Source of the DNA: Planctomicrobium piriforme
Lineage (GTDB): Bacteria > Planctomycetota > Planctomycetia > Pirellulales > PNKZ01
NCBI GenBank assembly: GCA_945877965.1
Contig: CAMCTH010000228.1
Location: forward strand, 1-7,345
Length of the DNA: 7,345 nt
Direction of reading: 5' to 3'
Shown: in pieces, positions 1 to 6,123 of the stretch
How positions within the stretch are numbered: the stretch's first letter is position 1
Layout of the letters: each line of letters starts with the position of its first letter
Position numbers and translations under genes: made by a program
Notes under the pieces: model-generated
Database searches by the model: none
Seen by the model: only the letters and a program-made list of their open reading frames with translations
Told to the model about the DNA's origin: nothing

Positions 1-1
1 C

Positions 2-169
2 GATGCAGAAGAACGCTTTCGCAGCGAGATCGTCCGCGGTGACGACGCTCCGCAGCCGATCACCGTCGACGTCGCCGGCGGCCGGACGCTCAGCCTCGTC
101 GTCGACTTCGCCGAACGGGCCGATGAGCTCGATCACGCCGATTGGCTCAACGCGCGACTGCTGCCGTGA
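2..169 (+). CDS. C-terminal fragment of an NPCBM-domain protein (5' end outside window)
   Basis: The frame is open from the left edge and ends at TGA 167-169, giving the last 55 residues of a larger protein. The readable tail has a beta-strand pattern ITVDVAGGRTLSLVVDF followed by an acidic stretch and DHADWLNARLLP at the very C-terminus. In the NPCBM family (novel putative carbohydrate-binding module), the last strands typically read V-V-V-G-x-x-x-L-x-L-x-V-D, then a D-H-x-x-W-x-x-A-R-L ending; this is a close match. The domain is known mostly from secreted or cell-surface glycan-related proteins, and planctomycetes carry many copies. The rest of the protein, including any catalytic domain or signal peptide, lies outside the window. 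The stop overlaps the GTG start of the next gene, so the two are probably co-translated. The domain call is fairly secure; the function of the whole protein cannot be told. Confidence 0.75.
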   Translation, partial: DAEERFRSEIVRGDDAPQPITVDVAGGRTLSLVVDFAERADELDHADWLNARLLP

Positions 170-1113
170 GTGCGACGGCGGAACCCCAGGTCGCTCCGCT
201 CCGGCCGACGCGACTGCATTACCTCACCGCATTCACCGGGATCGGCCTCGGACTTTGGATGGTCGGCGAGGCTGCGTCGTTGCATTTCATCGAGGGCGAT
301 TCAATCGCCTTGATCGGCCTCATCGTGTACGGGCCCGTGGCCGTGTTTTTAGCGTGGTATCAGTATCGCGGCACATTTCGACAAGTGCCGCGTGCGGCCC
401 TCTTTGCGGGACGAACACTGTACGGGCTGGCCGGATTTCTGGCGTTCGGATTGATCGCCAACGTCGGCGAAGCCGTCATGAAAGGCGAGAATCTCTTCGA
501 GCCGAGTTCCGGAATTGAGGTGCTTGCCGTCATGGCCGCAATCGCCGCCGTCTTGGCGCTCGGCGGTCGCTCGAATCAACTCTGGTCACGACGACTTCAA
601 ACAGCGTACGGACCGGACGAACTGCGTCGGCCCCATCATCCTGTTACGATGCAACAGTTACTCGGCGGACTCGGTTTCGCGTCACTCGTCTTGTCTGTGG
701 TCGCTTACCATACCTATGAACGCGGACCTCTATTCGGCGAACATTTGTCGCCGGCGGCGGTACCTTTCCTCGTTCCCGCTGCGGCGACGGACGTCTGCTA
801 CGCTCGACTCGCCCCCTACTCTTTGAAGTACGAGTTCACCATCGACGAAGCCCGCTTCCGGGACTTTGCGAATCATCATTTTGAACCCGCCACTTCGGAC
901 GAGCGGCGACTGGCGGAAATCAAAGACGTCCTGCCCGGCGGCGAGTGCCAGATCGATCGCTACGTCTCCCTCATGGGAGCAGAGGGAGTGGGAGAGCATC
1001 GGGTCGACGTCCACGACGGCCTCTGCTTTGAGAGTCACCGCTCGAACTCGCGCCGACAAGCAGTCTATGACCGTAAGCACGGCCGAGCCTATTTCTCGAT
1101 ATACCGCCGTTGA
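166..1113 (+). CDS. Hypothetical multi-pass membrane protein with a C-terminal soluble domain
   Basis: I do not recognise this 315-residue protein by name. I chose GTG 166 as the start because it overlaps the preceding stop as GTGA, a classic coupling arrangement; an in-frame TTG at 142 would add eight residues but sits inside the upstream gene. Five hydrophobic segments can be seen, at about residues 20-38, 47-66, 84-103, 116-134 and 164-182. A soluble tail of about 115 residues follows, with the pattern KYEFTIDEARFRDFA, a later IDRYVSLMG, then DGLCFES and a basic ending AVYDRKHGRAYFSIYRR. This tail looks like a small alpha/beta domain with a strand-rich end, and resembles tails I associate with uncharacterised planctomycete proteins, without a firm family name. 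Its job may relate to the NPCBM protein upstream, but that is only an inference from coupling. Confidence 0.75.
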   Translation: MSATAEPQVAPLRPTRLHYLTAFTGIGLGLWMVGEAASLHFIEGDSIALIGLIVYGPVAVFLAWYQYRGTFRQVPRAALFAGRTLYGLAGFLAFGLIANVGEAVMKGENLFEPSSGIEVLAVMAAIAAVLALGGRSNQLWSRRLQTAYGPDELRRPHHPVTMQQLLGGLGFASLVLSVVAYHTYERGPLFGEHLSPAAVPFLVPAAATDVCYARLAPYSLKYEFTIDEARFRDFANHHFEPATSDERRLAEIKDVLPGGECQIDRYVSLMGAEGVGEHRVDVHDGLCFESHRSNSRRQAVYDRKHGRAYFSIYRR

Positions 1114-1139
1114 ATCGCATTCTCAGCAACAGGGCTCGG

Positions 1140-1158
1140 CGGGAGTCTCGCCCTCCCG
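1140..1158. terminator. Small hairpin between convergent genes, possible bidirectional terminator
   Basis: CGGGAG (1140-1145) and CTCCCG (1153-1158) form a perfect 6-bp GC-rich stem around a 7-base loop, in the 58-base gap between two genes that end towards each other. A second hairpin, AACGTA (1162-1167) with TACGTT (1173-1178), follows directly and runs into the last codons of the desaturase gene. There is no T-tract, so a canonical intrinsic terminator is not shown; position is the main argument. Confidence 0.4.
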
Positions 1159-1161
1159 GCA

Positions 1162-1178
1162 AACGTACGGCTTACGTT
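1162..1178. repeat. Second small inverted repeat at the 3' end of the desaturase gene
   Basis: AACGTA (1162-1167) and TACGTT (1173-1178) are exact reverse complements around a 5-base loop. The right arm spans the desaturase stop codon (1172-1174 on the minus strand). It could add to transcript end stability or be chance; a 6-bp stem alone is weak evidence. Confidence 0.3.
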
Positions 1179-2149
1179 GCGGCAGGCGTTACTAGCTCCG
1201 CGCGGATGCTGTGGTCGGTTCCCAGATAATCGTGGAACCGTTCGGCCTGTTCGAGGTACGCGGGGCAGCGGAGTAGGCGTTCGTGGACGGCCGGCAAACG
1301 ATAGAACGGCACGGCCGGATACAAGTGATGCGCGATGTGGTAGTTGATGTTCAGCGGCGCGATCGTCACCCGTTCGAGCCACGTCCCTTGCACGTGCCGC
1401 GTCTCATAGCCGGCCGAGGTCGCTTCGCCATACGGATGTTCCGAGATCCAGCGGAGCCGAATGAAGAGTTGATAGAACGTCAGGCCCGGCACGAACCAGC
1501 AGAGCAAAAACAATTTCCAGCCGCCGAAGAGGGTCACTAGCGCGATCACCGTTCCCCAGAACGCCCAACTGAGCAGCAAGTCGCGGCGGACGCGGGCCGC
1601 TTGATCATCTTTCCGATGCAGTCGCCATTGGCCCATCGCCGTCCAGGGATGCTGCATTCGCAAGCTTCGCAGCGTGTTGAACCCGGTGACGTCGGCCAGC
1701 AGTTGCCGGGCCGCCTCGCCGCGCGACTTCGGCCAGTGCCAGACCGGATCGTTTTGAAACATTCGGTAATACGGATCGTCGGGCGTGTTGGTCGACAGGT
1801 GATGTTCGAGATGCTGCTCGCGATAGCCGAGCGTCGACAGGCCGGTCGGAAAGGCGCAGAAGAAGTCGCTCACCAAGTCGTTGACCGTCCGGTTCGCGAA
1901 GAGCCGGAAGTGCGTCGCGTCGTGCATGATGATGCCGAGCGCGTGCTGCCGTGAGGCGATGATGACGATCGCCGGGAGGTAAGCCCACCAGGCGTCGTAG
2001 TGCGCGGCGAAGGCAATCGTTACGCCGATCACCAGCCATTGCCGAGCGATCGCCCAGGAGACATGCCAGCCGCTCAATTTCGACAACGTTCGAACGTCGG
2101 CCGTCAGCGTCGGGTCATCCAACATCGCCGCAATCGCACTGGTCGCCAT
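1172..2149 (-). CDS. Membrane fatty acid desaturase-family di-iron enzyme
   Basis: This 325-residue protein carries the three histidine boxes of membrane desaturases/hydroxylases: HDATH at 76-80, HLEHH at 113-117 and HIAHH at 271-275, the last within NINYHIAHHLYPAVPFY. Extra conserved-looking histidines occur at 238 (SEHPYGE) and 252 (TRHVQGT). Hydrophobic segments near 37-48, 55-75, 190-207 and 211-230 fit the usual layout, with the boxes on the cytoplasmic side. The family uses O2 and an electron donor to introduce a double bond or hydroxyl into an acyl chain, sphingoid base or carotenoid; which substrate applies here cannot be read from sequence. No cytochrome b5 domain is fused, so an external donor is needed. 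A purine-rich GGGGAAAG lies five bases before the ATG and supports this start. It is 201 bases downstream of apgM on the same strand, so probably has its own promoter. Confidence 0.88.
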   Translation of the reverse strand: MATSAIAAMLDDPTLTADVRTLSKLSGWHVSWAIARQWLVIGVTIAFAAHYDAWWAYLPAIVIIASRQHALGIIMHDATHFRLFANRTVNDLVSDFFCAFPTGLSTLGYREQHLEHHLSTNTPDDPYYRMFQNDPVWHWPKSRGEAARQLLADVTGFNTLRSLRMQHPWTAMGQWRLHRKDDQAARVRRDLLLSWAFWGTVIALVTLFGGWKLFLLCWFVPGLTFYQLFIRLRWISEHPYGEATSAGYETRHVQGTWLERVTIAPLNINYHIAHHLYPAVPFYRLPAVHERLLRCPAYLEQAERFHDYLGTDHSIRAELVTPAAT

Positions 2150-2246
2150 CGGCGCTTTCCCCAGGGACTCAAAAAACTCAACCGGGATCGATACGCATCC
2201 CGTCGAGATTTCGGCAGCACGACTTGCCTGCCCGAGGGAGACTCTA

Positions 2247-2252
2247 ATTGTA
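2247..2252 (-). promoter_or_regulatory. Candidate -10 element for the desaturase gene
   Basis: Read on the minus strand, TACAAT lies in the 201-base gap between apgM and the desaturase start, about 100 bases upstream of the ATG. It is a near-consensus sigma-70 -10 hexamer in otherwise GC-rich DNA. No good -35 hexamer is present at 16-18 bases spacing (TAGGGT at 17), so this is a weak prediction. The remainder of the gap shows no gene or strong terminator. Confidence 0.25.
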
Positions 2253-2350
2253 ACCCGATCGCCGCGCCGACCCTAGGGGCGCAGAACGGCACCGTCGCCG
2301 AGTCAAAACGACGCAGTACCGCAGAAGGAGAATGACGCAAATCCGAGCGA

Positions 2351-3556
2351 TTACGCCCCGTATTTGCCAAAACGACCGGCGTTCGACAGTGCTAGCAGCA
2401 TCAAGTATTTCGCCTCGAATTGGCTTAGTCCGCCGATGCGCGAGGCTCGTTCGCTGAACTCGGTGCTGCCGTCGAAGCGGCAACAATCGCTCACCAGCAG
2501 CGTCGGCACCGGGTGCCAACTGTGGCTCTTCAAGAAGCTCGGCGTGCTGTGGTCGCCCGTGACGATGAGGACCGTCGGGTTGAGTTTCGTCACGCGCGGC
2601 ATCACGGCGTCGAGTTCTTCGATCCGCTTCACCTTCGCGGCAAAGTTGCCGTCTTCGCCGGTGCTGTCGGTGTACTTGAAGTGCAAGAAGAAGAAATCGT
2701 ACTTGCTCCAATTCTCTTCCATCACGGTGATCTGTTCGTCGAGCGTTTGCGCCTTGCCGACGATGTCCATGCCGACCAACCGTGCGAGACCTTTGTACAT
2801 CGGATAGACCGCGATCGCGGCCGCCTTCAGACCGTACACTTCGTCGTACGACGGCAGGGCAGGGCGAGGTGAGAAGCCGCGGAGCGTCAGGCCGTTGGCC
2901 TTCGGTTGACCGGCCAACAACTTGGTCGCCTGCGTGACGAACTCGGCCGCGACCTCGGCCGTCTTTTCGCTGCCGTGCTTCGACGCCTTCGGCTTCAACG
3001 GCGGGACGCCGGTCGTTTGCGGATCAGTGTCGTGCACGTCGCCGCCCAGTCCTTCGCCGCGGAGCACGACGACGAAGCGGTGCTCTTTCACCGGTTCGAC
3101 GAAGACCTCGACGCCTGGGATTTTCACCTCGCGCAACTTCACGGCCAGCGGGGCGCTCTCTTCGCTGCTGATGCGGCCTGCGCGACGGTCGGTGATTTTG
3201 CCGTCGGGTCCGAGCGTGCAAAAATTGCCGCGGATCGCCACGTCCTTCGGCCCCAGCTCGAAGCCGATGCCGGTCGCTTCCAACGCCCCGCGACCGATGA
3301 CGTATTCCAACGGGTCGTAGCCGAACAGTCCCAAGTGCCCGGGACCGCTGCCGGGCGCGATGCCGGGCTTCACCGGAATGCTGCCGCCTTGCACGCCGCG
3401 GGCTGCCAGCGCGTTCAGGTTCGGCGTCTGGGCGGTCTCCAATTCCGTCAAACCGCCCGGCATCATCGGCAGGCCGCCGAGTCCGTCGGCCACGATCATC
3501 ACGATCTTCGAGTCGTTCTTGGTTTGCAAATTGCGGGTCAGATCGTGCATGTCCAT
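2351..3556 (-). CDS. apgM: 2,3-bisphosphoglycerate-independent phosphoglycerate mutase, archaeal type (ApgM)
   Basis: A cytoplasmic 401-residue enzyme that interconverts 3- and 2-phosphoglycerate in glycolysis and gluconeogenesis. It belongs to the alkaline-phosphatase superfamily. Visible motifs: VADGLGG (22-28) with metal-binding D24; TPNLNALA (44-51); the nucleophile region APGSGPGHLGLFGYDP (67-82) with S70 the likely phosphorylated serine and H74; GDVHDTDP (172-179); KYTDSTGEDGN (294-304) with D297; TGDHSTP (333-339) with D335 and H336; and HSWHPVP (345-351). Length and motif order match ApgM rather than the roughly 510-residue GpmI type. One difference stands out: where the archaeal proteins I recall have D-x-x-x-H, this protein has D297-x-x-x-E301, so a metal-ligand histidine appears replaced by glutamate; this may be typical of a bacterial branch. 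The ATG at 3556 has only a weak AGAG upstream; a second ATG two codons in is possible. The gene is divergent from the Pgi-like gene. Confidence 0.9.
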   Translation of the reverse strand: MDMHDLTRNLQTKNDSKIVMIVADGLGGLPMMPGGLTELETAQTPNLNALAARGVQGGSIPVKPGIAPGSGPGHLGLFGYDPLEYVIGRGALEATGIGFELGPKDVAIRGNFCTLGPDGKITDRRAGRISSEESAPLAVKLREVKIPGVEVFVEPVKEHRFVVVLRGEGLGGDVHDTDPQTTGVPPLKPKASKHGSEKTAEVAAEFVTQATKLLAGQPKANGLTLRGFSPRPALPSYDEVYGLKAAAIAVYPMYKGLARLVGMDIVGKAQTLDEQITVMEENWSKYDFFFLHFKYTDSTGEDGNFAAKVKRIEELDAVMPRVTKLNPTVLIVTGDHSTPSFLKSHSWHPVPTLLVSDCCRFDGSTEFSERASRIGGLSQFEAKYLMLLALSNAGRFGKYGA

Positions 3557-3619
3557 GGCGAAAGTCTCTGCCGTGTCGTGGTGAGCGGGGCCGTTGTGAA
3601 GCGGAAGGGCGAATCCTAT

Positions 3620-3631
3620 TGTGGTACCACA
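3620..3631. promoter_or_regulatory. Perfect 12-bp palindrome between divergent genes, possible operator
   Basis: TGTGGTACCACA is an exact self-complementary 12-mer located in the 150-base gap between the starts of apgM (3556, -) and the Pgi-like gene (3707, +). On the minus strand it lies just upstream of TAGGAT (3613-3618), a possible -10 for apgM, so a bound protein could block that promoter. No clear -35 is seen. Only one copy is visible in the window, so operator function is inference from symmetry and position. Confidence 0.35.
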
Positions 3632-3706
3632 TCGGAGCGCGGCGACAAGGGGCCGACCGACGACCGCCGCGCGCTTTCTTCGCTCTTTCCACTAACTCGT
3701 TCTGCT

Positions 3707-4885
3707 ATGCCGCGAAAACTCGTTCCTCGTCGTTATGTTTCGGCGACGCTTCCCCCGGCGACGGCTTCGGGCGAAGCGGCGGCGGCATGGGAACGGCTGC
3801 TCGCCGATCCTGCGCGACTTGCCCTGCTCGATCGGCCGGGCGAATTGCTGAGCGAATATTTTCGTGAGCGGAAGCGAAGCAGGCTTGGCAAGATCGTGAC
3901 CGCCGCAAATGCGTGGCCCGACTGGTGCGAGACGCTCGTCGTCGTCGCGTCGCACGAGGATGCGACGGTCGGCCGAGCGTTGTTCGCCGCGGCGGCCCAT
4001 CCGTTTTACAACCAACTTTCACCGGGCGGGCGCGGCGGGCGGCCGCAACTGCTATTCGTCGAACCGACGCTCGACAACGACGTGTTGCAAGGGACGATCG
4101 ATCTGCTGCGAGCAAGCACCGAAGCCGACGTGCCGCACCATCGCTGGGGGTTGGTCGTCGTCCTGCCGGAATCAAGCGCCGAGGTCGTGGCAACGGCGAG
4201 CATTTTTCTTCACACCATGGGGAACGATTCCTCGCGGCAATTCTTCCTATCGGACGATTCCGTCGCCGAGAGCGCCTTCACAGTCTGGCAAGCACCGACG
4301 TTCTTCCATCCCATCGCGTTGCTCGCCTCATCGACGGTCGGGGCCGACGTCGTGCAGCAACTCAAAGGGGCGGTCTGGTTCGCCGAGCAAGCGAAGCAAG
4401 CGACTCCGGCGGAAAACGAAGCGATTCAACTCGCAGAGTTTCTATCGCACGGGCCGACGGAAATCGTCGTTTGGCACCATGCACTCAAGCAACTCGCTTG
4501 CGGCTTCGCGGCGCGCATGAGAAATGAAATCCGCGTGATCGACGGCTGCGAAAACTCCGCACGACGTCGTCTGCTAATTGCAGACTCATCGATCCGTCGT
4601 CTGCATCTCGTCTGCGATGCCGTTCGTCGTGATCGTCTCGGCGTCATCGAGCCAATCTCGCCCGGCGAAACTGAAATCGCCGGCGACGGCACGATCGAAC
4701 GCTTCGTGCCGATGCCGCAACCGCTCGTCGCCGACTACGATGAAGTACGCGCCGAGGAAGTTGCGTCGGGCATCACCTCGGCCGAGATTCGCTTATCGCG
4801 GCTCAACGATCCGGCGATCGGCGAACTCTGCGCGTGGCTGTCGACGGTGTTGGAAATCTATTCCTTCGTCGGCACACGCACTTGA
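3707..4885 (+). CDS. Glucose-6-phosphate isomerase-like protein lacking catalytic motifs (probable pseudoenzyme)
   Basis: This 392-residue protein aligns by eye with bacterial glucose-6-phosphate isomerase (Pgi) in collinear order. AAAAHPFYNQLSPGGRGGRP (93-112) and LDNDVLQGTIDLL (122-134) match the Pgi stretch HPYHNEL...RGGRPRIYFEGNNVDND. VGADVVQQLKGA (211-222) and TPAENEAIQ (233-241) match the GLDVV..L.GA and ApPeeNPvL region. ITSAEIRLSRLNDPAIGELCAWL (356-378) matches the C-terminal TADIRLPRLDE..LGQL. Yet the active-site signatures are gone: GIGGS is VVASHED (79-85), the SKSG(T)TLET sugar-phosphate loop is LPESSAEV (153-160), GGRFS is replaced near 193-203, and the QLxxES helix reads FAARMRNEI (267-275). 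The normal PYGQPGVE end is missing. No stop or frameshift breaks the frame and composition matches its neighbours, which argues for a maintained protein. Start ATG 3707 lacks a Shine-Dalgarno; the frame is open much further upstream only as an antisense shadow of apgM. A regulatory or sugar-phosphate sensing role is conjecture. Confidence 0.75.
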   Translation: MPRKLVPRRYVSATLPPATASGEAAAAWERLLADPARLALLDRPGELLSEYFRERKRSRLGKIVTAANAWPDWCETLVVVASHEDATVGRALFAAAAHPFYNQLSPGGRGGRPQLLFVEPTLDNDVLQGTIDLLRASTEADVPHHRWGLVVVLPESSAEVVATASIFLHTMGNDSSRQFFLSDDSVAESAFTVWQAPTFFHPIALLASSTVGADVVQQLKGAVWFAEQAKQATPAENEAIQLAEFLSHGPTEIVVWHHALKQLACGFAARMRNEIRVIDGCENSARRRLLIADSSIRRLHLVCDAVRRDRLGVIEPISPGETEIAGDGTIERFVPMPQPLVADYDEVRAEEVASGITSAEIRLSRLNDPAIGELCAWLSTVLEIYSFVGTRT

Positions 4886-5172
4886 ATCTCTTCGCCGACG
4901 ACGCGCGTCTCGAACACGTCGACTTTCAGCTTCGGATTGTCGCACCAGGTGCCGTTGCAGGTGTCGAATCGCCACGCATGCCACGGGCAGATGACGGCTC
5001 CTTCGTACACGTCGCCCGCGCCGAGCGACGCTCCCATGTGCGGGCAGAGATCGTCCATCGCGCGGTACTCGCCGCCGACGTTAAACACCGCCACCAAGCG
5101 GCCGTTGACGGTGACCGTGATGCCGCGTCCCTCGGGAATGCCGCCGATTTGTGCGACCGGAGTGAAGTCCAT
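4858..5172 (-). CDS. Small Rieske [2Fe-2S] ferredoxin-like protein
   Basis: A 104-residue soluble protein with both halves of the Rieske cluster motif: CPHMG (C43, H45) and CPWHAW (C62, H65), spaced as in NirD-like and dioxygenase-type Rieske ferredoxins. The preceding strands VTVNGRLVAVFNVGGEYRAMDDLCPH and following FDTCNGTWCDNPKLKVDVFETRVVGEEIQVRV fit the complete fold, and no membrane anchor or second domain is present. Such proteins pass single electrons to oxygenases or reductases in the cytoplasm. The partner is not in sight; the desaturase 2.7 kb away is a possible but unproven candidate. Two further cysteines (C72, C77) flank the turn after the cluster, where the family usually has T-G-E/K residues. 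The last 28 bases overlap, tail to tail, the end of the Pgi-like gene. No Shine-Dalgarno is seen: a heptamer repeat arm begins five bases before the ATG. Confidence 0.88.
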   Translation of the reverse strand: MDFTPVAQIGGIPEGRGITVTVNGRLVAVFNVGGEYRAMDDLCPHMGASLGAGDVYEGAVICPWHAWRFDTCNGTWCDNPKLKVDVFETRVVGEEIQVRVPTKE

Positions 5173-5177
5173 AGCGA

Positions 5178-5308
5178 GTTGACCGTTGACGGATGACAGT
5201 TGACAGAAAGCCGCGTTCCGTGCGGGATTGCGAAGTTACAACGATCTGCGAGAATACCGCTGCTTACGTCAAGGTTCCCCTGTCAACCGTAAACTGTCAA
5301 CCGTCAAC
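5178..5308. repeat. Inverted pair of GTTGACR heptamer tandem repeats in a divergent gap
   Basis: The left arm 5178-5206 reads as four 7-base units (GTTGACC, GTTGACG, GATGACA, GTTGACA) plus a final G. The right arm 5280-5308, read on the minus strand, is GTTGACG, GTTGACA, GTTTACG, GTTGACA plus G. The arms match at 24 of 29 positions and flank a 73-base centre (5207-5279) in which I see no gene. The left arm starts five bases before the Rieske ATG and the right arm ends 11 bases before the aldolase ATG, so the element nearly fills the 147-base divergent gap. The units contain TTGACA, the consensus -35 hexamer, pointing inward on both strands, but no convincing -10 is found at proper spacing. 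In RNA the arms could form a long imperfect stem. Confidence 0.8.
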
Positions 5309-5319
5309 TAGCTCCACCC

Positions 5320-6117
5320 ATGCGCACCAATCCCGTCAAACGTAAACTTCGTGAAGGCAAACCTTCGTTCGGCACCTGGCTCTCGCTCGGCGATCTGTAT
5401 GCCACCCGCGTGCTCGCCCGCAGCGGCTTCGATTGGCTGACGGTCGATCTCGAACACTCGGCCATCGATTGGGCTCAGGCCGCCACGAACTTCGCCGCTA
5501 TCGCCGACGCCGGTTGCGTGCCGCTCGCGCGCGTTCCCGAGGGGAATCATTATCTCATCAAGCGCGTCCTCGATGCCGGAGCCTGGGGCATCGTCGCGCC
5601 GATGGTCGATACGGTCGAACAAGCCAAGTCGATCATCGCGGCCTGCAAGTATCCGCCGATCGGCAACCGCAGCATCGGCGGCGGCATGCATGCCATGAAC
5701 TTCGGGACCGAGCCGGCCGAGTATTATCAAAAGTGGAACGACGAAGTCCTCGTCATCCTGCAGACCGAAAGCCCGCTGGGCGTCGCGAACGCGGAAGCGA
5801 TCTACTCGCTGCCGGGCTGCGATGCGATCTTCGTCGGCCCGAACGATCTTCGTTGGCAGATGAAGAAGTTGAACGAACCGGAACCGACCGACGCCGAGTT
5901 CGAAGCGATGCTCGATCGCGTCGTCGCCGCCGGCAAGAAAGTCGGCTGTCCGACCGGCATGCACACGATGGACCCGCAGTCGGCCCTCAAGCGCGCCGCA
6001 CAGGGAATGCAGTTCATCGCCGTCGGCAGCGACCTCCGCTTCATGACCCTGAAGGCCGCCGAGACGATCAAAGCGATTAATCCTGAAGGCACGCAGAAGG
6101 AACTGGCGAAGTACTAA
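5320..6117 (+). CDS. HpcH/HpaI-family aldolase (class II, 2-oxo acid aldolase-like)
   Basis: A 265-residue TIM-barrel protein of the HpcH/HpaI aldolase family (4-hydroxy-2-oxoheptanedioate and 2-keto-3-deoxy-rhamnonate/glucarate aldolases), which cleave 2-oxo acids to pyruvate plus an aldehyde using a divalent metal. Visible family marks: SGFDWLTVDLEHSAID (35-50) with catalytic-type H46; PLARVPEG (68-75) with R71, which contacts the oxo acid; GAWGIVAPMVDT (87-98); YPPIGNRSIGG (111-121); QTES (148-151) with metal ligand E150; GPNDL (173-177) with ligand D176; and VGSDLRF (235-241). Length is typical of the family. The exact substrate cannot be read: the loop after R117 has SIGGGMHAMNFGTEP in place of the RGxGxxxA.. 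pattern of the E. coli HpaI. No Shine-Dalgarno precedes the ATG. The Tm-1-like gene follows 86 bases downstream on the same strand, so both may share a transcript. Confidence 0.88.
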   Translation: MRTNPVKRKLREGKPSFGTWLSLGDLYATRVLARSGFDWLTVDLEHSAIDWAQAATNFAAIADAGCVPLARVPEGNHYLIKRVLDAGAWGIVAPMVDTVEQAKSIIAACKYPPIGNRSIGGGMHAMNFGTEPAEYYQKWNDEVLVILQTESPLGVANAEAIYSLPGCDAIFVGPNDLRWQMKKLNEPEPTDAEFEAMLDRVVAAGKKVGCPTGMHTMDPQSALKRAAQGMQFIAVGSDLRFMTLKAAETIKAINPEGTQKELAKY

Positions 6118-6123
6118 ATGCGT

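Noticed and set aside
142..165. TTG 142 as start of the membrane protein
   Set aside because: It would overlap the upstream gene by 28 bases and has no ribosome binding site; GTG 166 gives the usual 4-base coupling overlap.
1162..1178. Strong intrinsic terminator for the desaturase
   Set aside because: The stem is only 6 bp, AT-containing, and has no T-tract; kept only as a minor inverted repeat.
2906..3706. The Pgi-like frame stays open for another 267 codons upstream, antisense to apgM
   Set aside because: The predicted residues are arginine/alanine-rich with no family pattern and lie opposite strongly supported apgM motifs; this is a GC-rich codon-bias shadow. Homology to Pgi begins only after ATG 3707.
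5251..5272. TTGACG (5267-5272, minus) with TATTCT (5251-5256, minus) as a promoter for the Rieske gene
   Set aside because: The spacer is only 10 bases, too short for a sigma-70 promoter.
5178..5308. Heptamer arrays considered as a CRISPR array
   Set aside because: The units are 7 bases, contiguous without spacers and inverted, and no cas genes are nearby.
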